From: Zygaena filipendulae
Lineage: Eukaryota > Arthropoda > Insecta > Lepidoptera > Zygaenidae
Reading direction: 5' to 3'
Length of the DNA: 64,000 bases
Assembly (NCBI GenBank): GCA_907165275.2
Contig: OU015662.1
Span: 1,805,501 to 1,869,500 of the forward strand
Shown: piece by piece, positions 45,271 through 56,729 of the stretch
Position numbering within the stretch: the stretch's first letter is position 1
Layout of the letters: every line of letters begins with the position of its first letter
Notes under the pieces: model-generated
Database searches by the model: none
Told to the model about the DNA's origin: nothing
What the model saw: only the letters and a program-made list of their open reading frames with translations
Translations under genes and position numbers: made by a program

Positions 45271-46292
45271 ATGTCTCAAGCAGGTAATTACGTTAAAAAC
45301 TGATTATTCAAGTTTAGATGAAATACAATACTAATAAGACTAGGTAGGTACTTACAGGTGATGTTCTCAAGTAAACAACGTACCATAATAAGCGAAAAAG
45401 ATCAAAAGAGTCTGTCTGGGGTCATTTGTACAAATATTATAAAAATATTTGATTTTAATGTTTGTAATGGATAAAATCAAACACTAGTTAGGTAATTAAT
45501 TATGATTCGAGTTCAAAATTCACCGTCTCGAGCTTAGTGCCAACCCACACGAAGCGGCGCGGCGCCGCGCCGCACGCCATTTCGCCGCATTGGGGACTCC
45601 ACGGGCAGCGCGGCGCCGCAGCGGCGACAAAAAGAGTAGGCATGCCCATCGCTGCGTGACAGAACAGGACAAACAACAGCGAGCCGCTTACAGCTCCCCT
45701 CCCCGTCTCGTCTAGACTCCGTTGCAAGCGCGGCGCGGCGCCGGAGCGCGCCGCAAGCGCCGTGTGACCACAACGAATTTTTGTATGTAATATACCGCAG
45801 CGGCGCCGCTCAGGCGCCGTACCTGAGCCGCGCCACATCGTGTGGGTGGGCACCTTATTGTCATGATGAAAGCCGCCATCATAACTTAAACCGCTATCTA
45901 TTACTGATTACACTTAATATTAAAAATCATACAATTATAGTGCTTATTGTACTTAAGAGTTAATTTTGGTCTGAAATATTTTATAGATATTGCACTTGTT
46001 TATATACATATATCAACTAGTCTGCGTAGAAATAACGCAACTTTATAGCTATAGCAAACATCAAACAAGGCCGAATCTTTGTGCAGTGAAAAATAATGAA
46101 GAAAACTTTGGTGACCGTTTCGTAGGAAGATTTAATAAAAACCACCAAAGACAGCACACATATACTAACAACAAATGTTTTGATTTTCCTGTTATAAAGG
46201 TTTATTCAGATAGGTATAAGGATATTACTGCCCCTATCGCTGGCGAAAAATATCGCGCGACATCCGCAAGGTATTTTCATAAAGTTCCGTGA
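45271..46292 (+). CDS. Possible small two-exon gene of unknown function (72 residues)
   Basis: Seen: ATG TCT CAA GCA G at 45271-45283 followed by a GTAATT donor; an acceptor (CCGAATCTTTGTGCAG) at 46086; then 46087-46292 open to a TGA, with AATAAA at 46297-46302 only five bases later. Phases fit and give MSQA-VKNNEENFGDRFVGRF, then a basic/aromatic middle (FDFPVIKVYSDRYKDITAPI) and SARYFHKVP at the end. I recognise no family, and the pairing of the first exon is a guess; a different upstream exon, or pure chance, is possible. The ~800-base intron contains a GC-rich MITE. Confidence 0.3.
45538..45852. mobile_element. Very GC-rich TIR element
   Basis: Ends GTGCCAACCCACACGAAG and the complement of ATCGTGTGGGTGGGCAC, extending into GGCGCGGC. 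The interior is full of GGCGCCG/CGGCGCC blocks, quite unlike the flanks. Frames crossing it are by-products of the composition. Confidence 0.8.
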
Positions 46293-46337
46293 CTTCAATA
46301 AAAACGAGCAATGTGGTCCGGATTATGGTCCTTTTTT

Positions 46338-46946
46338 ATTGAGCGTGCCAGACACCAGGGCCGTCTTAAATCTATTCTGCGCCGGGGTGCGGGACTCAGC
46401 CTGCGCCCTCGTTTTTTTCCTTTTTTAGGTTAAAAGTAAAAAAAATATTATTGTTGATGACTATTTCTCGTAAGCATATGTTTCGCGCATATACATATTT
46501 CTCGTAAGTAACAAGTATATAAAACTGTGCAATGGCGTTAAGTTCAATGAAATATTCAAAAATTAAGCGCTCGACAGGCGTCCTCGGGCGCGTGTGCACC
46601 GCACCCCTTGCACCCCCTAGTAAAGACGGCAGGGGCCAGACACGTTCCATCGCAGACAAAATAATATTCTCCTATACAGTGCGTATTAACGTATTCATAT
46701 CTATATATCGTAACACGACCGCGCAGACGCCGACAGACACAGGCCAGTATTCGCGGAAAAAATATTTTGTCTCGCGGTTCATTTCTATTTTCTGTACTTG
46801 TTTATGCCCAGCAGGATGAATAGAGCATTGGAACCGTGCAGACGTCTTTTGTAAAAAAAAAACGGTGTCTTTTGGTTTCTGCCCACATTTCTGCCCTGGC
46901 ATGGAACGTGTCTGGCACGCTCAATGTCTGTAGATATAAACTGGCC
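46338..46946. mobile_element. TIR element family F, copy 1, carrying a hAT-like insert
   Basis: ATTGAGCGTGCCAGACAC at the left is the exact complement of GTGTCTGGCACGCTCAAT at the right (46908-46925). A second copy lies at 49126-49430 and shows that the ends extend outward through TGTCTGTAGATATAAACGGG. Confidence 0.8.
46356..46635. mobile_element. hAT-like MITE inserted in family F
   Basis: Flanked by the exact 8-base duplication CCAGACAC (46348-46355 and 46636-46643), as expected of hAT elements. The left end CAGGGCCGTCTT and the right end AAAGACGGCAGGGG are imperfect mirror images. Confidence 0.7.
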
Positions 46947-46970
46947 TTTAGGCGGTATCTTTTAGGCTAA

Positions 46971-47249
46971 AGCCACACTACAAAGAGTTTCGCTTATTGC
47001 TAAGAGCCAAGAAACTCGCCAATGACTAGGTAATCTTAGTGAACATACATATTGCATCCTATTGCAGCTAGCCACACTGCAAGCGACGCCCCTAGGTGGC
47101 CACACTATCAACTAGCTAGGCACCTAGCTAGTTAATAGTGTGGCCACCTGCGATAGTATGCAATATGACGTCTTTTCACCAGGATTAGTCACTCGGCTAG
47201 ATTCTTGGCTCTTAGTAATACGCGAAGCTTGTAGTGTGGCTTTAGCCTT
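46971..47249. mobile_element. TIR element with a second palindrome at its centre
   Basis: TAAAGCCACACTACAAAGAG at the left end is mirrored at the right (GCTTGTAGTGTGGCTTTA), with AAGAGCCAAGAA pairing further inward. At 47094-47150 a near-perfect palindrome of ~57 bases is centred on the AGCTAGGCACCTAGCT region. Confidence 0.8.
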
Positions 47250-47908
47250 AAAATTTTGCGAAACAGGTATTCAGGAAACAGGTTCTCTATTAATGTCATT
47301 GAATCTATAGTTGGTGATTTAAGTAGGTCTAGTGATAGTAATATTTCCTCTTAAATACTAAGATCTTTTGCATTGATTATGCACGGATATACGTATAATA
47401 CATATATTATAATATCATGTAGTCTTTCTTATTCTTTGGGGGAATTCAACTGATTGAAAACACGGGCGAAAATAAAGATTTTTACACATGCGGCAGTATA
47501 GCGATATCCGCTTAGTTTTGAACCGTAGGAATATCGCAATATCCATACATACAAATGGTTAACCTGGCTGACAACACTGCAAGGAATTCAGTTTGTTTTT
47601 TTATTTGTGCAATAGATATTTTCGCTATACACACAGCGGCAGCGGAGCGAATATCGCGTGTCTGCAGTGGTCATCTGAATAGGCATTTATACATACATAC
47701 AGATCTGTAGCCAGTAGATACCTAAGAGCAATTTAATTCGTAAATTCATTACATTATAGTTGGCGTGCTGTTTGTTATTTAATCATTAATTAATTACACT
47801 GATATTGAAGAAGTGTTAAAAATACGCTCGCGTGGGAAAATGACGTAGTGAATGCATGGAAACAATAGTTTATTAACATTGCGATGCGATCGGTCGACCG
47901 CCACATTA

Positions 47909-48125
47909 TCCTTACTGATAAATTATAAACGCGAAAGTTTGTATGTTTGTGTGTGGATGTGTGGTTTTTTGTGATTCTTTCACGCAAAAACTACTGAATG
48001 GATTTTAATGAAACTTTACAAATAATATAGCTTATACATCAGAATAACACATAAGGCACTTTTGATCCCGGAATCCCCGCGGGATCTCCGAAATTAACGC
48101 GAGTGAAACCGCGGGGAATAGTTAG
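47909..48125 (+). mobile_element. Helitron-like element, full length
   Basis: TC start with TAAATTATAAACGCGAAAG, then TTCTTTCACGCAAAAACTAC, and the 3' hairpin GCGAGTGAAACCGCGGGG followed by AATAGTTAG. The terminal CTAG has become TTAG. Confidence 0.75.
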
Positions 48126-48783
48126 TAACAGATATTTTGTGATCAGTCGTCGTCATCGTGATCAGCGTAAATTCAGCGGCAGAAACATATAATCACCTTC
48201 GACAGTCGTTGCATCTTATTGCAATAGTAATAAAGTTCAACAACTGACGACAAACTTTACATACATTTGATGTTGACTGTACCTAATGGAGTCGGCGCAA
48301 AGTGTAGGTACGATCCGTTCTAAGTAGTACTACGGTCAGAAACTATCTTTGTCATTCACAAAGTTCTAAAATGCTGGAGACTTTAGACAGACAACGAATT
48401 GATACTTCATAGTGTCCTTGGAATAAAAAACGGGCAACTTTGAGCTGGCTTCAAAAAGGAGGAGTATGTTCAATCTATTGTAGAACGAGCGTCCGGGCCT
48501 TGATGCTGCTGACAAAGTTGGTTAAAATTTACCGATATCTTACTATTTATTTGTGCTACTGTATAAAAAACGACCGTAAGTCGTCGATTTGGCGTTCTAA
48601 GAGCGTTAGGCTCCTATCCGAGTTAGCTTTAGACGTGTGGTGGAATGATATTTGCTTAAAAAAAATCTAATCTCAAAATTTCTTTTAATGTTTAAAAGAG
48701 TAAACAGGAAAATACTAATTACGAATTCCATCCGGGCTTATCTCGAACTATACTCGTAATATGTACCTATCTAAAGGCGGAAA

Positions 48784-49600
48784 CCTACTGCGGCGCACAT
48801 GCGTCAAGCTTCGCTTTGCAAAAAAAAAAAAAAAAAACGCTACATCATTGGTACCCGCGTGGCTTACTCGAATATGGCGCTCACGCAGCCCAACGCTGTC
48901 AACGCCATGCACGCTGTGCGCGTAAATCGCGTCATTCCACAAGGCTATGATTTAAAACTGTGCTGCGTTACAGTCTTATATTGTCGTGAGTTAATAAGTA
49001 TTCGTATTTAGCGTGTGCTGCAGTACAAACGTAGACTCACGTTGTCAAACAAATGAACCCACGCAGCTAAAACGCGCCGCATGCCCGAGCGCAGCATGTG
49101 CCGCGGTGGGTATGCGTCGCCAGACACCGTTTATTTACACCTGAGCCAGCGTGCCAGACACGTTCCGTGGCAGACGCCGAGACACCGATTATTATCTATT
49201 CTATATCTATTCACACTGCTCGGCATGTAGCCAGACACGTACAGACATAAACCGCGCATACAAAATTATTCTTCCGCAAATACTGGCCGGGCACGGCCCG
49301 TGCCTGTAGGTGTCGGCGCGACCGTGTTACGATACAGATAAATACGTTAACACGCACTGTATTAAATATTATTTTGTCGGTGACGGAACGTGTCTGGCAC
49401 GCTCAATGTCTGTAGATATAAACGGGCCTAAACGCGTCGTTTTACAAGACATATGATTCAAAACTGTGCTGCGCTACAGTCGTATAATAGTCGTGAGTGC
49501 AGTATAAACGTAGATCTATGCTGTCAAACAAATTAACCTACGCAGCTAAAATGCGCCGCATACCCGAGCGCAGCATGCGCCGCGGTGGGTAGGTATGCGC
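48784..49600. mobile_element. GC-rich repeat element with direct duplication, carrying family F copy 2
   Basis: Left ACCTACTGCGGCGCACATGC is roughly mirrored at the right end (GCATGCGCCGCGGTGGGTAG). Blocks 48926-49112 and 49433-49600 are diverged direct repeats. Between them sits the family F element. Confidence 0.5.
49126..49430. mobile_element. TIR element family F, copy 2
   Basis: CAGCGTGCCAGACACGTTCC at the left; the complement of GGAACGTGTCTGGCACGCTC at the right, with the outward extension TGTCTGTAGATATAAACGGG as in copy 1. Confidence 0.75.
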
Positions 49601-49849
49601 CTGAATGCGGTGAACGAAGAAACATGGAACCGCTACAAATTGGTCCAACGTAAATTGCACCCAGCTACACTCGAACGAGTTAAGTACATCGAACTCAAAA
49701 CCCAAAGGAATAAGGTCGACATTTAACTGAGCGTACCTATATTGTACGTACAACGCAAAATCTACGTTATTTCTTTGAATTGTGTTGTCTTTTAAGTTTT
49801 GAAGGGTAGTATGTATAAAGGGCGGTTTCCATTGTTCTCTACGTTCACT

Positions 49850-50077
49850 GGGGCCTTATTCACAATGACCAACATTCCGTGCCCACAACGCGCTATTCAA
49901 AAACACAACCCCAAACGTTTCAGGTGTCAAAATATTGGCAATTGATATTCTGTATGCAATAAGAAACGTTGTAAATATGTTTTTTTGAAGTGAAACTTTT
50001 TTGAGAACGAGGGAAAGACAATTACTGTGGCGCGTTATCTTAACGCGTCGCGTTATGGCCATAGTGAATAAGGGCCC
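49850..50077. mobile_element. MITE family B, copy 2
   Basis: GGGGCCTTATTCACAATGAC at the left; the complement of GCCATAGTGAATAAGGGCCC at the right. Internal GTATGCAATAAGAAACG corresponds to copy 3. Confidence 0.8.
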
Positions 50078-50395
50078 TGATCTAATGTCGATTTAATAAA
50101 ATATAGGGAATTAAATTACTATGGCAATACATAGGAGTAAAATAAATATTAGTAAAGCACCATAGAAAATAATCCAGAAAAATAAAACACTTATTATCCC
50201 TGGTCGATCTGTTACCTAAATTGTGACAATGTTTTTTTAAATAGATCAGTAGCGTGATGCCTACAATAAAGAGTAATACAACAGATATCTGTATTAGAAG
50301 CAGATAAGCACATTCATTATCAACAAGAATATTTACGATAAGACAAAATTCGTAGAGTGCGTCTACAATGTCGAAAATCTTTATGAATTGTGTAT

Positions 50396-50401
50396 TTTAT
50401 T
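50396..50401 (-). terminator. Probable poly(A) signal of the PAK gene
   Basis: AATAAA on the minus strand about 350 bases past the stop codon; one of the first such signals in the expected direction. Confidence 0.35.
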
Positions 50402-50752
50402 TGTAATATATAAACTAATATGAACATTTCCACAAATGCCAAACACTACTCGTATATAAAAATGTATCAAAAATATTAGGCAAATTGAAATAATTTAAAA
50501 TCCATCTCATACTACATACAGTCTTAGATCTTGCAGTCGATATAGATACTTCGAATGCAAATAAGTTATCATCAAAGAACAGAAAATTTACCTAACTTTT
50601 TAAATTAATTAATTATTGGCACTTCACATAATATATACACACCAGAAAAATCATACAAAAACTAGAATTTGGTTGGTATAATGGCTATAAAAGTGAAAAA
50701 TACTTTTTCATAATAACAAAGATTAGAAAGGGAATGGAAGTATTTACCGGAC

Positions 50753-53214
50753 TCAATCGTAGTTCTTATGTAGTATCTTCTGGGCGGCTTTAATGAGCGG
50801 AGTCAGTGTTTTGAGTTCCATGGCACACTTGAGGAATGGATGAGCTAGTAGCTCGTCAGCGGTTGCCCTCAAATCGACGTCAACTTGCAAACATTTGTCC
50901 AAAAAGTCTTGGAACTCCGGCGTCAATTTTTCCCACCTGGGTATTTTCGGGCGTCCGACTGCTGCAATCAAATATAGCGCTCTCAAAGGAGTCTCCTTCA
51001 TGTATGGTGGCTCACCTTCTATCATTTCAATGGCCATAATACCCAATGACCAAACGTCCACTTTCTTCCCATATTGCTTCCGTGTGACCACTTCTGGTGC
51101 CATCCAGTACGGCGTACCCACCATCGTCTGACGTTTCTCATCACCGACAATATTGGCGCAGAAGCCAAAATCAGTAACTTTAACAGTCCCATCCATCCCT
51201 AATAGAACATTATCAGACTTTATGTCCCTATGGATCGTGCCTTTGGAATGTAGGAAAGCGACCGCTTTGAGTGTCTCTTGGCACACAGCAGCGATTTGGC
51301 CTTCCCTCATAACGACTTCGGTGACCACATCCGTTAGTGTCCCACCATCGAGCAACTCCATCGCCACCCAAAGGTGATCATGAGTCAGGAAAGCGTCAAG
51401 GAAGTTCACCAAATTCTTGTGGTTGAAATCTTTGAGAACATTAATTTCATTAAGTATGAGATCTTTTCTGGATTGTTTTGTTAAGTCAATATCTTTGATG
51501 GCAACTCTTGAGTCGTCTGTACTATCAATTGCTACGAACACAACACCTGGGAAGAAAAGAAACAATAAATTAATAAAAAATATGTCACACAGAAATCATC
51601 CTTACTAATATTACATATAAATGCGAAATTGAGTTTGTTTGTTTGTAACACTTTCACTGCTAAAAGGCTCAATCGATTACCACAATTTTTGCGTTCACAT
51701 TGTCACGGGTACAGAAAAGGACATAGGGTATTTATGCAGGAATTCCCGTGGGAATCTGAAATAAATGTGGGTGAAATGTGGGTAAATAAAACCTTAAAAC
51801 TAGAAGCTAGTAATTATTGAGATACTAGCTGATCCACTTCAGTTTCAACTGCGTCAATTTTAGAATTCCTGCAGGAATTCTTTATGTAAGTGATGAAAGT
51901 ATACAGTACCCTATCTCCTCTTCTATTTAAAGATTACACAAAACAATACACCAGTTACTACTGCGGTTTTCCCTGCATGAGTTTTGGTATTCCCGTAGGA
52001 ACTCTTTGTTCTGAGATAAAATTATACTATGGCACACAAGCTCTCAATCATTCCAGAAATTTCCTTTGTCAGGTGACTATATTTAAAGGTCATGGCTCAC
52101 ACATTAAGCTATTGTTTTGCTACATCTTGGGAAAACCCAGGCCTACACATCATTATTCTTAATACTTACATGTATTTTTATACTAATGAAGTTCTAATAG
52201 TACATACTACACTAATATTAAAGTGCATTGATATAAGTGATAAGTGAAGTGAATACAGCCGCATGGTGTTAGATTAAATAAGGGACTTACAGATAAAGGG
52301 TGTTTATTATTTAATTCTCAGCCCAAATAAATCCAAAAAAACTTATTAATATTGTAAAATAAATGTTTTTAGTTTCTATATCAGTCATCAGTGTTTTTTT
52401 TTGTTGAAGTTATAATTATGTAAGCCAAGCATGAATTATTGTGGACTTGAGTATGTCCCTCATCTAATTCAAAAGTGTGTATGTATGATATAAAAGTTAA
52501 AATACCTGATGCTCCCTTTCCTAAATCTTTGATCCTTTTAAACCTAACATAAGGGTTGTCTTTGCTACAAATGTTTCTCAACTCCTCATATATTTCTTCA
52601 TCACTCAGGGTCGCATTGAAGTGTTCTTTCTTCCTCAGTATAGGACTTTCATCCTCAGTATCATCTCCAATCAAGGTCAAGTCTTCCACAACAGCAGACA
52701 AATCAACATTCTTAATATTATTCTGCTTGGAAGGCTTCGCTGGCAATGTCTGTCTTTGTGTAAACTTGTGTGTGTTGTCTGCAGCCAGAACCTCTTCCTC
52801 ACTGCTCTGTCCGAACGAGAGGTCAGAATCTTGGCTTTGGTGAGCATTTTTCTTGTCAAACAACTTTTCTATTTCTAAATCCTCTTTGGTTATGACCTCT
52901 TCAGTGACCAAAGGTTTAAACGGTTCGTCTGGCTCTTTTTCTTTCTTTTTCGTAGTGTACATGTGAAACTTGACCGCTTGAATGGCCGCGTTTGGGTTTT
53001 CATTTTGTTCAGCAAGTGTGATCTGTGCGTTCAAAAGTCTATGCCAAGCTGGGGGCAGCCCTTCTAACTGGCCAGTCTCCGAGTTTTTACTCACATGTAT
53101 ATGTTGCTTAACGTTCGTAGGCATTCCGATCTCGGTTACTCGTTCATCTTTGATGTTATGGTTCTTCTTTGAGAACAGTTTCCCGAATACACCACGATTC
53201 GAGCGTCCCGTCAT
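50753..53214 (-). CDS. Pak3: p21-activated kinase (PAK), short group I/Pak3 type
   Basis: Exons on the minus strand: 53214-52506 and 51546-50753; the phase fits and gives 500 residues. Seen: a p21-binding (CRIB) motif at residues 29-42 ([14 protein letters not shown], followed by [14 protein letters not shown]), an acidic linker, and the kinase domain from ~228: glycine loop LGKGASG (231-237), Lys254 (VAIK), Glu270, HRDIKSDN with Asp344, DFG Asp362, activation-loop Thr377 in [15 protein letters not shown]. Known: PAKs are effectors of Rac/Cdc42 that control actin and adhesion; this Thr is the activating autophosphorylation site. The CRIB consensus F.H..HVG reads V.Q..HVS here, so GTPase binding may be weaker or altered. 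The long Pro-rich N-terminus (Nck/PIX sites) of classical Pak1 is absent, as in insect Pak3. The symbol is inferred from this layout, not from alignment. Most of the kinase lies in one exon; the ~960-base intron holds Helitron pieces. Confidence 0.92.
51599..51806 (+). mobile_element. Helitron-like element (in the PAK intron)
   Basis: TCCTTACTAATATTACATAT start, TTGTTTGTAACACTTTCACT, CATTGTCACGGGTACAGAAA and GAATTCCCGTGGGAATCTGA; the end is degraded (GTGGGTGAAATGTGGG). A second damaged piece in the other direction follows at about 51824-51900. Confidence 0.65.
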
Positions 53215-55079
53215 TGTTACAAAGTTTCTACACAGTACAAATAACTAACTCATTTCAATATCGTATATTTTTAATAAAAATATGCAGTTTTGCTCAAAAT
53301 ATCTGCTTATAAACTTTATTTGTCTTTTTTCGTCAAGGAGTGGCTCCGAGTTTCAAGTTCTTTAGACATATGTCTAGTTAATTTGTGGTTTCAACTAATC
53401 ACAGAATTCATTACAGATTACATACCGACGTCAGAGTATAGACAGAGGATCTGTCACTTGTCAGTTATGTCACACTGCTGTTTTTTGAGACTTTGTACGA
53501 TAGTTTGTTTAATAAAACTATTGTACTTACTTAGTTATTAATAATGTAAGTTGCAATAATTAATAATTATGTAAATTCTTTTATTGCCAGAAAGAAAAAC
53601 AACATAAAATGAACAATAGTAACCTTCATGCATATTAAATCAATTTGAGACTTATCTATCGTTAGGTTTCCATGAATAAAAAAAGAGACTCCTTATAATT
53701 TTTGATTTTTAAGGTAGAATAAAGCTTATAGCGTCACTTATACAACAACAAACGACAAGTGGTTTCCTAAATTAATGGCGGATTGATAATTGCCACCCAA
53801 AAAATCTTTAGTAGATTATAACTAGATATAGTTTGCAGTAAACGAAACGTAGTATATTATGTAAATCCGAAATGTATCGCTACTAATGGCGTAATCCGTA
53901 ATGGCGCTCCTGAGCACGATTCACCATCACATCAAATGATTCATCGTCCACGTCCAGCGTCCTGGTTCACTAATATTGATTAATCAATTTAGAACGTTCA
54001 GAGCAAAGAAAATAATACTCTCTGGTTCAGAGTAAGTTCAAAACTAACTTGCTCGTGATTCTGATTTCTACCGTTGCAGTAGGTACTTAAGGCCGCTGCA
54101 TACCTACCTAGTGACGGATTTTAATACGGACGGGACGGGACGGGAAGTTTTTTCATACAAAATGTACGCTCGCGTCCCGCCCTTGTCTCCGTGACATACC
54201 TACCTATGCCCTTTCATATACATTTTGTATGAAACGATATTTTCGAAACTTCTCGATTATGTCCTCTACCAAAAGTACCTACGACTTACGTGAGCAAAGC
54301 TCATACCTGACCACAACACATTATTATTGATTTCACGTTTGTATTAGGTACTTGTGTTCAATGTGTAGGTATGCATAATTGTATTACCTAATTAACGACT
54401 TGATAGCATGTAAATATAGGACCTAAACGAGGTGATTATTTGGAACGTTAAGACAAGAATAAAGTTTATATCACACAGTACTTTTTAATGGTTTATATTA
54501 GTTTGCACTACAACAAAGCGGCTGCTTCTGTCGCTTTGCAGGATTTGTAAAAGAAACAATTAAAAATAAATTTATCCTTTTTGAGGGCAGCATAAAGAAA
54601 AATTAGGTACGTTCCGTTGTTGGCACGATTCCGAAATTCACATGTGTAAAACACACCTACACAGCTAGTCTTAAGAATAAAAGTTTCGCAGTTCGCTTTC
54701 AAAAACAGGTGTTCCTTCATTCATATACCTACGTATATCTGTTTTACATCACTCTTACTTCGTTAACAAGTAAATCAATAAATTGCACTCACGGAAATCG
54801 ACATGCATGGACTATATGTATTCTTTAAAGTAAAGTAAGTATTCGACTTTAAAATTGAATTTGTAAAAGCTATTTTACATTGGGTTGCACGTATCTAAAA
54901 TACTCGGATCTCACATCTTCATTACTTGTTTGTTTTGATTATATCTTTAAGGAATTTCAGAGCTGCCAGTAGGTAAAAGATATCGATAGTAATAATCGAT
55001 ATTTTGTAAATCGGTATGTAGTATGTAACTACATACCTACATATTTTATAACATGCTGTAGCCTGTAACATATATGTCT
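53215..55079. other. Intergenic DNA upstream of PAK
   Basis: 53215-53250 is probably PAK 5' leader. Beyond that I see no gene. A GGACGGGACGGGACGGGA run lies near 54128, and ACAAAATGTACGC / ACATTTTGTATGAAA blocks near 54160 and 54220 are partial mirror images. Confidence 0.4.
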
Positions 55080-55300
55080 GTGCCTGTAACTAATGTTATA
55101 ATATGCAAAAGTAACTTTTCTGTCAGTCTGTTACCTTTTCACGCCTTAACTACTTAATCGATCACTATGAAATATTGCGTACCTACACGTTGTCATGGGT
55201 ATACAAAAGGACAAGGGGGGGTGTTTTTTATACCGGAATTCCCGCGAGAACTTAGAAATTAACGTCGGTACCGACATAGCAGTCCGGGGAACAGCTCGCT
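55080..55300 (+). mobile_element. Helitron-like element, decayed
   Basis: TGTCAGTCTGTTACCTTTTC, ACGTTGTCATGGGTATACAA, GGAATTCCCGCGAGAAC and GGGGAACAGCTCG in family order; the terminal hairpin is damaged. Confidence 0.55.
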
Positions 55301-55384
55301 GCATAGGTATCCATAATTTTGGATCGATTTAAATATAAATTAAATTAGTGATGATAATAGGTGAAAACCAATGTCACCGGGTGA

Positions 55385-55590
55385 TTTTCGCACACAAAAC
55401 TATTCATTAACGTAAATAAATGTATTAAACGCTTTTTGGTAACGTTTTACTAAGTCGCTGTTTTAAAAATTCACAGTTTTGGGAATATTGTGGAAAATAT
55501 AGTTGGGATTCTAGCAAATGCTCTAACTTCCTTTGCAACCGTGGCGCGCCTGCCATGTCCTCTCTAGTTAATTTATTTTCTCTGTGGTAT
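55385..55590. repeat. Dispersed repeat, second copy (see 29930-30172)
   Basis: Shares GGGAATATTGTGGAAAATAT, GTGGCGCGCCTGCC and the closing GTCCTCTCTAGTTAATTTAT with the other copy; lacks about 30 internal bases. Confidence 0.6.
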
Positions 55591-56729
55591 CACCTATTCA
55601 GTTATCATTTTTACTTAGTAGGTTAATATTTAGTTTCTGTAGACATACCTACCTATTACCTACCATAATTGAATTGATTTCTTTTTTCAGAAAAAATACT
55701 ATTTAAGTTTTATTTTGTGGGTCAGATTAAATTAAGTATACCATATTTTTTAGTTTTTCAACTGTTTGTTTAACATCAGTCTTATTTCGTTAAGCAGAAC
55801 GTAATAGATATACCTAATAGGTGCTTTGTTTTACTTACACGGAATAGGCTCTGTTTCCGGGGTATGAAAATCAAAATTCTATTTAGTCTGTGTTGTGCCT
55901 AGAATCTTAATAAAAAATACTAACCGCGGGGTAATATATACCTAAATAAAACTTAAAAATGTTATGCAATCGTCGCATGCTGTTCCCCAAAGATAGATAC
56001 CATTCGCCAATCGGGTATTTAGTAAACATACTATTTCCCGGCCGCAGTGGACGTCGCCTATTTTTAGGTCAATCGCTTCTGAATTCGCTCATCGGCTTTA
56101 CTTGTACCAATAAAAGTAACAAGTGTAATGCATAGACACGCCAAGACTCAGGGTTTTTTGTTTGTGACTGTCACATAATTTTACTTCCGGCTATGAAAGA
56201 CGTAGGTATATGTACCTACCTACCTAGGTATACTAGACATTAGACAAAGCAGTTAGCTGGATTCATGATTGAAAAATTGTTTGAAGTATTCTCGCATATC
56301 AGTAGGTATAGGTAGGTATGTACCTGGTTGATCGGTATTTTATTTTGGTAAATTTTACAGTTTTTATGTAATCTATAGGTATATTTCATATCATCACAGT
56401 GTAATAACGCCATCTCTTGTTGATTAGCTTTAGTGTTGATTTGTCGGTAAAGCATTTCATTTCATTCACCAATTTGCTTTAAACATGGTTACAATATATT
56501 AACCAGTTCCAAACACTCATTCATTTTCACTTATTTTCATGGCCTGAAAACACATAAAACGATGTCTTCTAAAAATGAAACCTATAGCTAAACCTATAGA
56601 AGGATTAATCGCCTCCGAAACCCCCTGCACACTAAATTTCATGAAAATCGTTGGAGCCGTTTCCGAGATTCAGATATATTGTATACATGTGCTATATTAT
56701 TTAGCTTACATACATATAATATGATAATA

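Noticed and set aside
45500..45853. 117-codon minus-strand frame rich in Ala/Arg/Gly
   Set aside because: Lies wholly in the GC-rich TIR element.
51153..51377. Plus-strand frames opposite the PAK kinase exon
   Set aside because: Antisense shadows of the long kinase exon.
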